Assembly: GCA_963789535.1 (NCBI GenBank)
Contig: CAWBKU010000003.1
Span: 186,001 to 250,000, forward strand
Length of the DNA stretch: 64,000 nt
Source of the DNA: CAVXHQ01 sp963789535
Lineage (GTDB): Bacteria > Pseudomonadota > Alphaproteobacteria > Rhodobacterales > Rhodobacteraceae
Direction: 5' to 3'
The notes under the pieces are model-generated. The model did no database searches. It saw only the letters and a list, made by a program, of their open reading frames with translations, and was not told the origin of the DNA. The number at the start of each line of letters is the position of its first letter. Position 1 is the first letter of the stretch. Below are positions 17,190-25,884 of this stretch, one piece after another. The translations under genes were made by a program, and so were the position numbers.

Positions 17190-19072
17190 GCCGCTGTCCG
17201 CCGACCGTCGGGAGCGCCTTCCCCGGCATCGGTCGAAGGCGCGCGTCGGCGCCGCCCGGCAGATGCGAGCCCGGACGCGGCAGCGTCGCCCTTGGGCGCG
17301 CGCACCACATCGACGAGCATGACGGTAAAGCAGCTTCCCTTGCCCGGCTCGGACCGCAACGTCACGTAGCCCCCGATGGAAACGGCGGCGCGTTTCACCA
17401 TGGCGAGGCCGAGACCCGCCTTCGGGATGCGGTCGCCATCGCCTGCGATCTTGCGCATGCGGTCGAACAGCTGCGGCTGGTGGGAGGCGGGAATTCCCGC
17501 GCCGTCGTCCGTCACCTGAAACACCAATGTCCCACCGACCGCATTGCAGACGACCGAAATCTGGGCGCGGGTCGGCGCGGGATGATGCACGACGGCATTG
17601 CCGATCAGTCTGTCGGCGATGAGGTGCAGAAGTTCCCGGCTGCAATGGACCGGAGGAAAGCTGCCCTCCACGGCGATCCGCGCGCCACCCCTGCGCCAGA
17701 GGTCGGCTATGGGGTCGACGACGGCGCGGGTGTCGACATCGCTGCGGTCGTCCTTGGTCCGCCCGATCTGCGAGAACATCACCATGCCACCGATCAGCGT
17801 GTCCATCTCGCCGATCAGCAGGGTCAGATCGTCCAGATGCCGCTGCACGGCCGGGTCGGGTGCTGCCCCGGCGCGCCCGTCGGCAAGGTCATGGCGCAGA
17901 TCGGCCGCGACATCGTGCATGCCGCGCAATGGTGTGCGCAGATCGTGCGAGGACAGGTAGTTATAGCGCTCCAGCGCGATGTTGCTGACCTCGAGTTCGC
18001 GCTTTTCGATCTGAAGTGCCTCGGTCAGGCCATGGGCGAAGCGGCCGACATTCACGTTCGCACGGCGCAGGCCGAGAAAGAGGACGATGAGCGATGCCTC
18101 GACCAGCAACCCGAAGACGAGCACCATCGTCGGCGCCGACGAGGCGTTGAGCGCCCGGAACGCGGCCGTCGTCTCGATGTCGATCGTCCAGGTCCGGCCA
18201 TAGAGCGGCAGGTCGATGGTTTCGCGGAACATCGGATCGGCGTCCCGTTCGGCGACCCGGGTGACGTCGGCATCGAACTCGGAATAGAGCGGCGCGCCTG
18301 CATCGCTGATCGCCATCAGCACGGAACGGTTTCCCGGCCCCAGCGTCCCTTCGATCAGACGGTTCATGATGAATGGCGCATAGACCGCGCCGACGAACCG
18401 CGGGACGGGATCGGCGACCGGATCCGGGGTTTGAAAGATCGGCACGAAGAGGCCGAAACCGGGCGAACCGGCGGCGTCCTGCACCAGAACGACCGGTGCC
18501 GTCATCTGCGTCGTGCGAAACGTTCCCGCGGCGCGCAGAGCGACCCGCCGCGAGGTCTCGAACATCATGTCCAGGCCGACGGCGGCGCCGTTGATGTCGG
18601 AAGGTTCGATGAAGGTGATCGGCAGATGATAGGCGGCCTCGACCTTCGGATACACGGCGAAATCGGGACGCAACAGGCGCTGGTGCGCTTCGAATTCCGC
18701 CAGATCCGCATCCGCGACGTGAAGGATGACGCCGATCCCGTTGATCCCGGGATAGCGGGTGGTGAGGTCGAGCGATCGTTCGAATCGCTGCCAGTCGGTG
18801 ATCTCGATCGGACGGTCGGCGAGGTGGATCGCCGCGACGCCGGCGCGCAGCGCGTCCTCGTAGGTCGACATCCGTTCGCGCAAGAGATCCGTTACCCGCG
18901 CCACCTCGCGGGTGAAGTGTTCCTGCGCGCGCAGGGCCGACTGGTGGCTGGAAAAGACATAGGCCGCGACGGTCGTGACGAGCGCGAGCGCGAAGACGAG
19001 GTGATGCCAGAGCGGCAGGCCGCCGGCGTCCACGGACGGCGCGAGGGTGTCAGGGGACGACGAAGACATCAT
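17186..19072 (-). CDS. membrane sensor histidine kinase with CHASE domain
   Basis: A 628-residue kinase. A first membrane helix spans about residues 22-40, an extracytoplasmic CHASE domain about 70-295 and a second helix about 314-336. The dimerisation domain has the phospho-acceptor H376 in L-S-S-H-D-L-R-T-P-L. The catalytic domain has N-box I-G-N-A-V-V-H-H near 490, 'D-D-G-A-G-I-P' near 522 and 'G-L-G-L-A-M-V-K-R' near 555. The phosphoacceptor context and lack of a HAMP domain resemble phytochrome-like kinases that pair with Rcp1-type regulators, which is exactly what follows in the operon. CHASE domains sense small extracellular ligands; the ligand here is unknown. Confidence 0.93.
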   Translation of the reverse strand: MMSSSSPDTLAPSVDAGGLPLWHHLVFALALVTTVAAYVFSSHQSALRAQEHFTREVARVTDLLRERMSTYEDALRAGVAAIHLADRPIEITDWQRFERSLDLTTRYPGINGIGVILHVADADLAEFEAHQRLLRPDFAVYPKVEAAYHLPITFIEPSDINGAAVGLDMMFETSRRVALRAAGTFRTTQMTAPVVLVQDAAGSPGFGLFVPIFQTPDPVADPVPRFVGAVYAPFIMNRLIEGTLGPGNRSVLMAISDAGAPLYSEFDADVTRVAERDADPMFRETIDLPLYGRTWTIDIETTAAFRALNASSAPTMVLVFGLLVEASLIVLFLGLRRANVNVGRFAHGLTEALQIEKRELEVSNIALERYNYLSSHDLRTPLRGMHDVAADLRHDLADGRAGAAPDPAVQRHLDDLTLLIGEMDTLIGGMVMFSQIGRTKDDRSDVDTRAVVDPIADLWRRGGARIAVEGSFPPVHCSRELLHLIADRLIGNAVVHHPAPTRAQISVVCNAVGGTLVFQVTDDGAGIPASHQPQLFDRMRKIAGDGDRIPKAGLGLAMVKRAAVSIGGYVTLRSEPGKGSCFTVMLVDVVRAPKGDAAASGLASAGRRRRAPSTDAGEGAPDGRRTAA

Positions 19073-19334
19073 CGATGGCGCCGCCGACCGGCGGAACGCC
19101 GCGACGGGCGCGGTGCAGGGGAATTGGGATACGGCATGACGCGTGTGACGTTCCAGAAGTTGGCCCCGCAGCGCGCGACGACCGCCCGGAGGGCGTGGGG
19201 TCCAAAGGGTGCTACTCCGCTACCCTGAGGCAAAGCGGTTCAGATCGGGTAAACGCGGACGCGGCCCCGCTAAAGGAATTGCCGTTTGCGGCGACCCGTG
19301 CGACTAAGCCTGCGCCAAATCCCGGGACCGAACC

Positions 19335-19922
19335 ATGCGCAGCGCGACCCTGAACCGCAAGACCAACGAGACCGACATCGCCGTGACCGTCGCCCTCGAC
19401 GGCACCGGCACCCGCAGCGGCACGACCGGGGTGGGGTTCTTCGATCACATGATCGACCAGCTTGCGCGCCATTCGCTCATCGACATCGACCTTGCCGCGA
19501 CCGGCGACCTGCACATCGACGCGCACCACACGGTCGAGGATTGCGGCATCGCCCTCGGTCTCGCGATCCGCGAGGCGCTGGGGGACAAGCGGGGCATCCG
19601 CCGCTATGGCCACTTTGCCCTAGCGATGGACGACGCGCAGGTGTCCTGCGCGCTCGACCTTTCGGGGCGGCCCTATTTCCTCTGTTCGCTGGCGTTTCCG
19701 ACGCCGCAGATCGGCGGTTTCGACTGCGAGCTGGTGCGTGAGTTCTTTCAGGCCCTCGCGAGCCACGGCGGCATCACGCTGCACATCGACCAGGTACACG
19801 GGGTCAACAGCCACCACATCGCCGAAGCGACGTTCAAGGCGGTGGCGCGCGCGCTGCGGATGGCGGTAGAACCCGATCCGCGAAATGCCGGCGCGCTGCC
19901 CTCGACCAAGGGCGCGCTGTGA
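19335..19922 (+). CDS. hisB: imidazoleglycerol-phosphate dehydratase
   Basis: A 195-residue monofunctional HisB, full length for the family. The metal-binding motifs are clear: 'F-D-H-M-I-D-Q' and 'H-H-T-V-E-D' in the first half, and the equivalent 'S-H-H-I-A-E-A-T-F-K' in the second half, plus 'S-G-R-P-Y'. It dehydrates imidazole glycerol phosphate in histidine synthesis. The stop overlaps the hisH start by four bases (GTGA), so the two are coupled. No hisA or hisF follows within the window, because the next gene runs in the opposite direction. Confidence 0.98.
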   Translation: MRSATLNRKTNETDIAVTVALDGTGTRSGTTGVGFFDHMIDQLARHSLIDIDLAATGDLHIDAHHTVEDCGIALGLAIREALGDKRGIRRYGHFALAMDDAQVSCALDLSGRPYFLCSLAFPTPQIGGFDCELVREFFQALASHGGITLHIDQVHGVNSHHIAEATFKAVARALRMAVEPDPRNAGALPSTKGAL

Positions 19923-20560
19923 GCCTCACGGCGCTCGTGGACTACGACAGTGGCAACCTGCACTCGGCGCGCAAGGCCTTTCAGCGGATGGCCGCCGAGG
20001 GGCCCGGGGGCGAGATCGTCGTGACCTCGGATGCCGATGTGGTGGCACGCGCCGACCGCATCGTCCTGCCGGGCGACGGGGCGTTCCCGGCCTGCCGCGC
20101 GGCGCTCACGGCTGTGCCGGGGATGCTCGACGCTCTCGAGGACGCGGTGCGGCGCCGCGCGGTGCCGTTTCTGGGGATCTGCGTGGGTATGCAACTACTT
20201 GCAACGCGCGGGCACGAGTATGAGACGACGCCGGGCCTTGGCTGGATCGACGGCGAGATCGCGCGTCTGGCGCCAGCCGACCCCGACCTGAAGGTGCCGC
20301 ACATGGGCTGGAACGATCTGGTGATCGGGCAATCCCATCCGGTGCTGGCCGGATTGCGCACCGGCGACCACGCCTATTTCGTCCACTCCTACGCGATGCG
20401 GGTCGGGCAGGCGCGGGACCGGCTGGCCCATGTCGACTATGCCGGCGACGTGACCGCCATCGTGGCGCGCGACACTATCCTCGGCGTGCAGTTCCACCCC
20501 GAAAAGAGCCAGGCGACGGGCCTGCGCCTCATCGCAAATTTCCTGAAATGGAACCCTTGA
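19919..20560 (+). CDS. hisH: imidazole glycerol phosphate synthase glutaminase subunit
   Basis: A 213-residue class I glutamine amidotransferase. The nucleophile Cys sits in L-G-I-C-V-G-M-Q-L-L and the His/Glu pair in 'G-V-Q-F-H-P-E-K-S-Q'; 'P-H-M-G-W-N' is the HisH signature. It releases ammonia from glutamine for HisF. Translation starts at a GTG that overlaps the hisB stop. The gene ends 26 bp before the opposing lytic transglycosylase stop, so the his unit here consists of two genes only. Confidence 0.97.
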   Translation: MSLTALVDYDSGNLHSARKAFQRMAAEGPGGEIVVTSDADVVARADRIVLPGDGAFPACRAALTAVPGMLDALEDAVRRRAVPFLGICVGMQLLATRGHEYETTPGLGWIDGEIARLAPADPDLKVPHMGWNDLVIGQSHPVLAGLRTGDHAYFVHSYAMRVGQARDRLAHVDYAGDVTAIVARDTILGVQFHPEKSQATGLRLIANFLKWNP

Positions 20561-20586
20561 GAGATCAGGGGCTTATGAGGCGATCT

Positions 20587-21087
20587 TTATCCACAGGCAC
20601 TGCGCACCTCGGTCGCGCGCAGGCCGGTTTCGACCAGCAGGCAGCGATTGCGCGCCTCGTAGTAGTAGCCGCGCGCATACCAGCCGATCGCCTCGTCGAT
20701 ATCGCCATCCGCGATGATCCACGCGCCGCGCAGATAGCGGCCCGCGTAGCGCAGGTTCACCTCCGGGTCGAGGAGTTCGGCGGCCGGGCCGCGATGTCCC
20801 ATGGTGCGCGCGGTGCCGGGCAGGATCTGCATCAGGCCGTAAAAGGGGCCGTTGCGCGCATCGGCGCGATAGTCGCTCTCGCGCTGGATGATGCGATGCA
20901 GCAGTTCGGTGGGGATACCGTGGATTTGCGCGTATTCCTCGATCAACGCGCGCATCCGCGGTGTCTCGCCGGGAAACAGGCCGCCCTGGGCAAAGCCATT
21001 CGCGTCGGGCGCGGCCCGGTTCGACGCGCCACAGGCGGCGACGCCCAGCAGCACGAGGGCAAGGGCGGAAAGGCGGGGCAGCGGCAT
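20587..21087 (-). CDS. lytic transglycosylase, SLT domain lipoprotein
   Basis: A 166-residue protein with a lipoprotein signal (hydrophobic core then L-G-V-A-A-C, lipid Cys at residue 19). A single lysozyme-like SLT domain follows. The catalytic Glu is in 'I-I-Q-R-E-S-D-Y', followed by 'Y-G-L-M-Q-I-L-P-G-T-A' and the late 'E-A-I-G-W-Y-A-R-G'. It should cleave peptidoglycan glycan strands from the outer-membrane side. The ATG at 21087 has an AGGAG site. It follows the TfoX-like gene by two bases in the same direction. Confidence 0.92.
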   Translation of the reverse strand: MPLPRLSALALVLLGVAACGASNRAAPDANGFAQGGLFPGETPRMRALIEEYAQIHGIPTELLHRIIQRESDYRADARNGPFYGLMQILPGTARTMGHRGPAAELLDPEVNLRYAGRYLRGAWIIADGDIDEAIGWYARGYYYEARNRCLLVETGLRATEVRSACG

Positions 21088-21089
21088 CG

Positions 21090-21425
21090 TCACACTCCTG
21101 AGGGGCGGGCAATGACGCCGATGGCATCCAGCGCCCGTTCGAAATCGGATCTGTCCTTGTCGAAGCTCTGCGCGACAAGGGCATCGAACCGCGCCCGCAA
21201 TGCCGCCTTTTCGGCACCTTTGCAATCGTTCCAGGGGCGCCCCTGAAGGCCCATCACCAGCACGTAATAGCCGATGAAATGCGGCCGCGACCCGCTCTGC
21301 AACAGGCGGGCATAGGCGGCGTCGGGACCAAGCGCGCGCAGCGCCTCGGCACTGGTGATGCCGGCCGCCGCAAAGGCCGCCTGCGACGCGGGTCCGAGGT
21401 TGGGAATCGTTGTGATCGCGGCCAT
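21090..21425 (-). CDS. TfoX/Sxy C-terminal domain-like protein
   Basis: A 111-residue protein resembling the TfoX C-terminal (helix-hairpin-helix-like) domain. It begins 'I-P-N-L-G-P-A-S-Q-A-A-F-A-A-A-G-I' with the helix-hairpin-helix pattern, then a Y-A-R-L segment and 'F-I-G-Y-Y-V-L-V-M-G-L-Q-G-R-P-W'. Such stand-alone proteins are common in this clade; a competence role is established only for the two-domain gammaproteobacterial protein. It is directly upstream of the lytic transglycosylase and probably co-transcribed. Confidence 0.75.
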   Translation of the reverse strand: MAAITTIPNLGPASQAAFAAAGITSAEALRALGPDAAYARLLQSGSRPHFIGYYVLVMGLQGRPWNDCKGAEKAALRARFDALVAQSFDKDRSDFERALDAIGVIARPSGV

Positions 21426-21551
21426 GCCGGACGCTAGCAGCGGCGCGAAAAAAGGGCCAGTGGACGGCGGTCCCGGGAGGGGAGACGCGCTGTCCTCTGG
21501 CCTTGCGCCGTCCGGACCCCCGGGAGGGAGGGGCCGTTCGGATCGTCCGTG

Positions 21552-21689
21552 TCAGATGCTGGCGTAGTCCACGAACCGGACCGGCGGAGCCGGGGGGGTC
21601 GGGGCGGGGGCCTGCGTCTGCTGTGGTGTCGGCACCGGTTCTTTGGTCGCCTGCGGATTGACCTGTCGTGCCATCTTGCTGTCCTTCAT
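21552..21689 (-). CDS. possible small proline-rich protein
   Basis: A 45-codon frame whose product is rich in Pro, Thr and Gln (two Q-T-Q-A-P-A-P-T-type stretches) and ends F-V-D-Y-A-S-I. There is no signal peptide, and the ribosome binding site is weak. It lies alone between the TfoX-like gene and the DUF882 terminator. It could be a real short low-complexity protein or a chance frame; I recognise no family. Confidence 0.35.
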   Translation of the reverse strand: MKDSKMARQVNPQATKEPVPTPQQTQAPAPTPPAPPVRFVDYASI

Positions 21690-21876
21690 TCGGGTTCCGG
21701 GCCTTTTGTGGCCTCTCATGCCCCCGACTGCCTCAGCCTGTAGGATGGCCGAACGATGTGACGGGATCGGGGCGCAAATGGGGCAGGAATGTGGCGGGGT
21801 AAAGCAGCAAAGCGACAGTTCCGCGCGCCTTGGGCGTACTGTTGCCGATGACGTAGCGGAACCTTGCCCCGGAAAC

Positions 21877-21900
21877 GAAAAACCCCGCCAAAGCGGGGTC
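21877..21900 (-). terminator. rho-independent terminator of the DUF882 gene
   Basis: Read on the minus strand, GACCCCGC-TTTG-GCGGGGT is followed directly by five T residues. It lies about 40 bases after the DUF882 gene stop. Confidence 0.85.
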
Positions 21901-21938
21901 TTGCGTGTCACGATCGAAACACTTTCGAAGGGGTCGCC

Positions 21939-22508
21939 TCAGCCGCCCCAGGTGCGGACCGGGCCGCAATCCATGTGAACGAAGTTCGAGCCGGAGTAGC
22001 GGCCGACGCCGCCGCCGCCGCATGCGACCGCCGCGCGGGCCATCTGGTTGACCGACCGCGAATCGAGGCGGAGGTCGGCGGCCTGACCGCGCATGTGAAG
22101 CGAATTGCGCGCCACGCCCGACGAGGTCGCGCGCAGCATCGCATTGGTCGCGGGCGAGCGATAGCCCGACAGCAGCATGTAGGGCTCGTTCACATCCATG
22201 AGCCGGTGCGACGCGGCCATGATGTCGACGGTGCGGGTGTCGATCTGAACCGCCTGACCGTTGCGCCAGTCGCGCATGAAGGAATTGATCTCGTGGATCG
22301 CCTCGGCCAGATAGCTGCCCTCGATCCAGTAGATGGTATCGAGACGTTCGCCGGTCCGTCCGGAATACATGCGCAGACGGCGAATGTCGCCTCCGCCCCG
22401 TATGAACCCTGCCGCCTTGGAGAAGGTGGGGGCGGCGGTAGCAGCAGTCGCTGCAAATGCCGCAAGTATACCACGCCGGGTAAAACCCGTCGAACCAGTC
22501 TGTGTCAT
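21939..22508 (-). CDS. DUF882/YcbK-type peptidase (M15A family) with Tat signal
   Basis: A 189-residue exported protein. The N-terminus has a twin-arginine motif (F-T-R-R-G-I-L) followed by an alanine-rich hydrophobic stretch. The mature part holds the M15-like metal ligands: 'S-L-H-M-R-G-Q-A-A-D-L' (His, Asp) and the late 'F-V-H-M-D-C-G-P-V-R' (His). 'Y-R-S-P-A-T-N' is the peptidase subsite segment. Such proteins are murein peptidases or structural relatives acting in the periplasm. It is divergent from an L,D-transpeptidase gene, so both may be envelope-remodelling functions sharing the 353-bp promoter region. Confidence 0.9.
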   Translation of the reverse strand: MTQTGSTGFTRRGILAAFAATAATAAPTFSKAAGFIRGGGDIRRLRMYSGRTGERLDTIYWIEGSYLAEAIHEINSFMRDWRNGQAVQIDTRTVDIMAASHRLMDVNEPYMLLSGYRSPATNAMLRATSSGVARNSLHMRGQAADLRLDSRSVNQMARAAVACGGGGVGRYSGSNFVHMDCGPVRTWGG

Positions 22509-22861
22509 ATGAGCGCCTGTCCCGTCGCTTATCTGATTACCCGCTGTTCCGCAGGTTGTTTGCCATCTCATCCCCAGATGCCTCGCCGTTATGACACGAG
22601 TCAATTCTCCGACCAAGCCGAGATTTCGCACCTGTGGATGAATACCGGGTTATCGGCGGGATTTTGCGCATTTTGTCATCAAAGGAGTTGTGCTGGCCAC
22701 CACGATCACCGCCAGATGCTGTGTCGTTGCGGGACCGAACGCGATTGTGAGGCCCCGGGGCCACAACCGACGGGATAATGCGCGGGCGCCGGAGGCGGGA
22801 GTGGACGGGGCCCCGCACCCCGGCAAGATGGTTCTGATTTGGTCGAAAGGATGTCGTCGTG
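22509..22861. promoter_or_regulatory. 353-bp divergent promoter region between DUF882 and L,D-transpeptidase genes
   Basis: No gene is seen here. On the minus strand a possible sigma-70 promoter for the DUF882 gene is TTGGTC, 17 bases, CATAAC (between about 22590 and 22620). An imperfect palindrome, TTGTGAGGCCCC facing GGGGCCACAA, lies at 22745-22766 and could be an operator. The stretch around 22610-22690 is clearly more AT-rich than its surroundings. Confidence 0.4.
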
Positions 22862-24475
22862 ATGAAGTTCGAAGCGATTTCCGACGCGATCGGGCGCGCG
22901 ACCCGGACCCTCGGTCTGCTTGCGACGACCTGCCTCGTGTCCGTGCCGCTGACGGCGACCGATGTGCGGGCCGAACTTTCCCCGATCGGATCCCTGACGG
23001 GATTTCGCCAGACCGTCGCCGAGGCGGCGGCCAGCGACGATGACCTTGCCGCGTTCTACCGCGCCCGCGATTTCGCCGGGGCCTGGACGGGGGCCGACGA
23101 CGCTGCCGTCGCGCGCCGCAATGCCTTGCTGAGCGCGATGAGCGCAGCGCCGCTGCACGGCCTTCCCGCGCAGGCGTTCGACGCGGAGGCGCTGATCGCC
23201 CGGTTGCGGGCGGCGACGACGCCGCTGGCGCAGGCGGAAATGGACGTCGAGATGAGCCGGATGTTTCTGGCCTATGCACATGCGATCAACACCGGCTACC
23301 TCGCGCCGGGCGACACCGTGCCCCTGATCGTGCGCGAGGTGCAGGTCCGCCCCGGCCTCGCGTTGCTCGACGGCTTCATGGCCGCGACCTCGCCCGAGGG
23401 GTTCCTGCGCGATCTGGTGCCCGCCTCTCCCGAATACACCCGACTGTTGCGCCTCAAGCTCGACCTCGAGGCGCTGATGGCGACAGGTGGCTGGGGGCCG
23501 TCTGTCGGTGCCGCAAGTCTCTTGCCCGGGGCCGCGGGCGACGACGTCGTGGCCCTGCGCAACCGTCTGATTGCCATGGGCTATATCGGGCGGAGCGTGA
23601 CGCGGACCTACGACGCCGCCATCATGACGGCGGTGCAGGCGTTCCAGACCGCGCACGGCATGGAGGCCGACGGCATCGCCGGCGCCGAGACGATCCGGCA
23701 GATCAACGTGCCCGTCGAGGAACGCCTCGAACGGGTCATCGTCGCGCTGGAGCGCGAGCGCTGGATGAACAACCTCGACCGGGGCGACCGCTATATCTGG
23801 GTAAACCTGACCGATTTCACCGCCAAGATCATGGATGACGACGCCGAGACCTTCTCGACCCGCTCGGTGATCGGGGCCGGCGCCCTCGACCGGCAGACGC
23901 CCGAGTTCTCGAACCTCATGAGCCACATGGTCATCAACCCGGCGTGGTACGTTCCGCGCTCGATCATGATGAACGACTACGGCGGCACCGTGCCCCGCGG
24001 CTTTCAGGCGATCAATTCGCAGGGTCGCGTGGCCAACGTCTCGAATGTCGGCAACGGCACCTATTCCCTTCGTCAGCCGCCGGGACCGGGCAATGCGCTG
24101 GGAGAGGTGAAATTCATGTTCCCGAACCCACAGAACATCTATCTGCACGACACCCCCAGCCAGTCGCTCTTTGCCAATGCCGTGCGCGCGTTCAGCCATG
24201 GCTGCATCCGCCTGGACGACCCGCGCGATTTTGCCTACGCGCTCCTTGCGCGCCAGACCGACGATCCCCAGGGCCTCTACGAAAGCTATCGGCGCAGCGG
24301 AGAGGAAGTCCGCGTGAACCTCGACATCGAAGTGCCGGTGCACATCGTCTACCGGACCGCCTTTACGGACGTGGAGGGGCGGTTGCAGTTCCGCAACGAC
24401 ATCTATGGCCGCGACGAGGCGATCTGGCAGGCGCTGAGTGCCGCCGGGGTGGAGATCGGCGCCCTTCGCGGCTAG
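22862..24475 (+). CDS. L,D-transpeptidase with peptidoglycan-binding domain (YcbB-like)
   Basis: A 537-residue exported protein. It has a signal peptide ending near T-D-V-R-A, an N-terminal scaffold domain (about 45-210) and a PG_binding_1 domain around residues 225-285 (D-D-V-V-A-L-R-N-R-L, then F-Q-T-A-H-G-M-E-A-D-G-I). The YkuD catalytic domain runs from about 300 to 490. The active site S-H-G-C-I-R-L places the nucleophile at Cys448, with the upstream His in 'Y-L-H-D-T-P'. It forms 3-3 cross-links or attaches proteins to murein in the periplasm. The ATG at 22862 follows AAGGA by ten bases; a GTG one codon earlier is possible. Confidence 0.93.
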   Translation: MKFEAISDAIGRATRTLGLLATTCLVSVPLTATDVRAELSPIGSLTGFRQTVAEAAASDDDLAAFYRARDFAGAWTGADDAAVARRNALLSAMSAAPLHGLPAQAFDAEALIARLRAATTPLAQAEMDVEMSRMFLAYAHAINTGYLAPGDTVPLIVREVQVRPGLALLDGFMAATSPEGFLRDLVPASPEYTRLLRLKLDLEALMATGGWGPSVGAASLLPGAAGDDVVALRNRLIAMGYIGRSVTRTYDAAIMTAVQAFQTAHGMEADGIAGAETIRQINVPVEERLERVIVALERERWMNNLDRGDRYIWVNLTDFTAKIMDDDAETFSTRSVIGAGALDRQTPEFSNLMSHMVINPAWYVPRSIMMNDYGGTVPRGFQAINSQGRVANVSNVGNGTYSLRQPPGPGNALGEVKFMFPNPQNIYLHDTPSQSLFANAVRAFSHGCIRLDDPRDFAYALLARQTDDPQGLYESYRRSGEEVRVNLDIEVPVHIVYRTAFTDVEGRLQFRNDIYGRDEAIWQALSAAGVEIGALRG

Positions 24476-24504
24476 ACCGCGCCCCGGGAGAGCCGGAGCG
24501 GGAC

Positions 24505-25593
24505 ATGTATCAGTTGAGCGAAATTGCGGCGGCGGTGTCGGGCACCTTGGTGGGCGTGTCCGGCATCGCCGTATCGGGCGTGGCGGAACCTGCGGCGGCC
24601 GGCCCGGACGACCTCGCCGTGGCACTGACGCCCGCGTTTGCCGCGCGGCTGGCGGAGGGGCGGGCGCGGGCGGCGCTCCTGTCGGAGGGAACCGACTGGG
24701 CGGCTCTCGGGCTGAGGGCCGCGATCCTGGTGCCGCGCGGACGGCTGGCGCTGGCGCGGATCACGGCGCTGATGGATCCGGGGCAGGGACCGGCGTCGGG
24801 TGTCCACCCCACGGCACTCGTCGAGGGCGTCCTCGGCGACGGCGTCTCGGTCGGTGCGTTCAGCATCGTGGGCAGGGGGGCGCGGATCGGCGCGGGCTGC
24901 CGGATCGGCAGTCATGTGAGCATCGCGCCGGGAGCGGAGATCGGCGACGGCGGCCTGATCCGCGACGGCGTGCGGATCGGACCGGGCGTCAGGATCGGGG
25001 CGCGCGCCGTTCTGCAACCGAACGTGGTGATCGGCGGCGATGGATTCTCTTTCGTCAGTGCCGCACCGAGCCATGCCGAAACCGCGCGCCAAACTCTGGG
25101 CGCCGCGCCGCTCGCGGCACAGCCCGATCTCGTGTGGCATCGCATCCATTCGCTCGGCGGGGTCGAGATCGGCGACGACGTCGAGATCGGCGCCGGCAGC
25201 ACGGTGGACGCGGGCACCCTGCGCGCCACGCGGATCGGCACCGGCAGCAAACTCGATAATCTCGTGCAGATCGGCCACAACGTCGTGATCGGCGACCATT
25301 GCCTCGTCTGTGCGCAGGCGGGCATCGCCGGGTCGTCCGTGATCGGCGACCGCGTCGTGGTGGGCGGCAAGGCGGGCGTCGGCGACAACCTGACCATCGG
25401 ATCCGACGTGGTTCTCGGCGGTGGCACGATCGTGCTGTCGAACGTGCCCGCGGGCCGCGTCATGCTCGGCTATCCGGCGATGCCGATGGCGGGCCAGATC
25501 GAGAGCTACAAGGCGCTGCGCCGCCTGCCGCGCCTGCTCGCCCGGCTGCGCAATGCCGAGATTCAGGTTTCAAAGCCGGGCGACAGCCACTAA
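24505..25593 (+). CDS. lpxD: UDP-3-O-(3-hydroxyacyl)glucosamine N-acyltransferase
   Basis: A 362-residue LpxD with an N-terminal uridine-binding domain (about 1-95), a left-handed hexapeptide-repeat helix (about 100-320) and a C-terminal helical tail. The catalytic His is in 'V-Q-I-G-H-N-V-V-I-G-D', and 'G-G-D-G-F-S-F' matches the family's acyl-chain pocket. It transfers a 3-hydroxyacyl chain from acyl carrier protein in lipid A synthesis. The usual neighbours (bamA, fabZ, lpxA) are absent. Instead an acyl carrier protein and a ketosynthase follow within 35 bp, forming an unusual three-gene unit. Confidence 0.96.
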   Translation: MYQLSEIAAAVSGTLVGVSGIAVSGVAEPAAAGPDDLAVALTPAFAARLAEGRARAALLSEGTDWAALGLRAAILVPRGRLALARITALMDPGQGPASGVHPTALVEGVLGDGVSVGAFSIVGRGARIGAGCRIGSHVSIAPGAEIGDGGLIRDGVRIGPGVRIGARAVLQPNVVIGGDGFSFVSAAPSHAETARQTLGAAPLAAQPDLVWHRIHSLGGVEIGDDVEIGAGSTVDAGTLRATRIGTGSKLDNLVQIGHNVVIGDHCLVCAQAGIAGSSVIGDRVVVGGKAGVGDNLTIGSDVVLGGGTIVLSNVPAGRVMLGYPAMPMAGQIESYKALRRLPRLLARLRNAEIQVSKPGDSH

Positions 25594-25626
25594 GTCGCCG
25601 GTGATGACAGATCGAAGGTTGCCCCG

Positions 25627-25884
25627 ATGAACGTCCGCGACACGGTGATCGCGATCCTCGCCGAACAGGCGCTGGTCGAACCGCACGAGGTGCGGGACGA
25701 CATGAGCCTCGCCGACCTCGGGATCGACAGCCTCGGCGTGGTCGAGACGATCTTCGCCATCGAGGAGCGTTTCGACGTGACGGTGCCGTTCAACGCAAAC
25801 GCGCCTGGGGAATCTGCGTTCGACATAAGCTCGGTCACGGCCATCGTCGGTGCGGTCGAGGCGCTGGTGCGCGAACGGGGCTGA
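25627..25884 (+). CDS. specialised acyl carrier protein
   Basis: An 85-residue acyl carrier protein. The phosphopantetheine site is Ser35 in L-A-D-L-G-I-D-S-L, followed by the recognition helix V-V-E-T-I-F-A-I-E-E-R-F. The D-L-G-I-D-S-L plus F-A-I pattern is closer to the AcpXL group than to housekeeping AcpP. It lacks the longer C-terminal part typical of rhizobial AcpXL, so assignment is tentative. The stop shares one base with the ketosynthase start. The role is probably to carry acyl chains elongated by that ketosynthase for the adjacent LpxD; this is inferred. Confidence 0.9.
   Translation: MNVRDTVIAILAEQALVEPHEVRDDMSLADLGIDSLGVVETIFAIEERFDVTVPFNANAPGESAFDISSVTAIVGAVEALVRERG

Noticed and set aside
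17087..19228. 713-codon open frame antisense to the histidine kinase
   Set aside because: The minus strand has H, N and G boxes in order; the plus strand has nothing recognisable.
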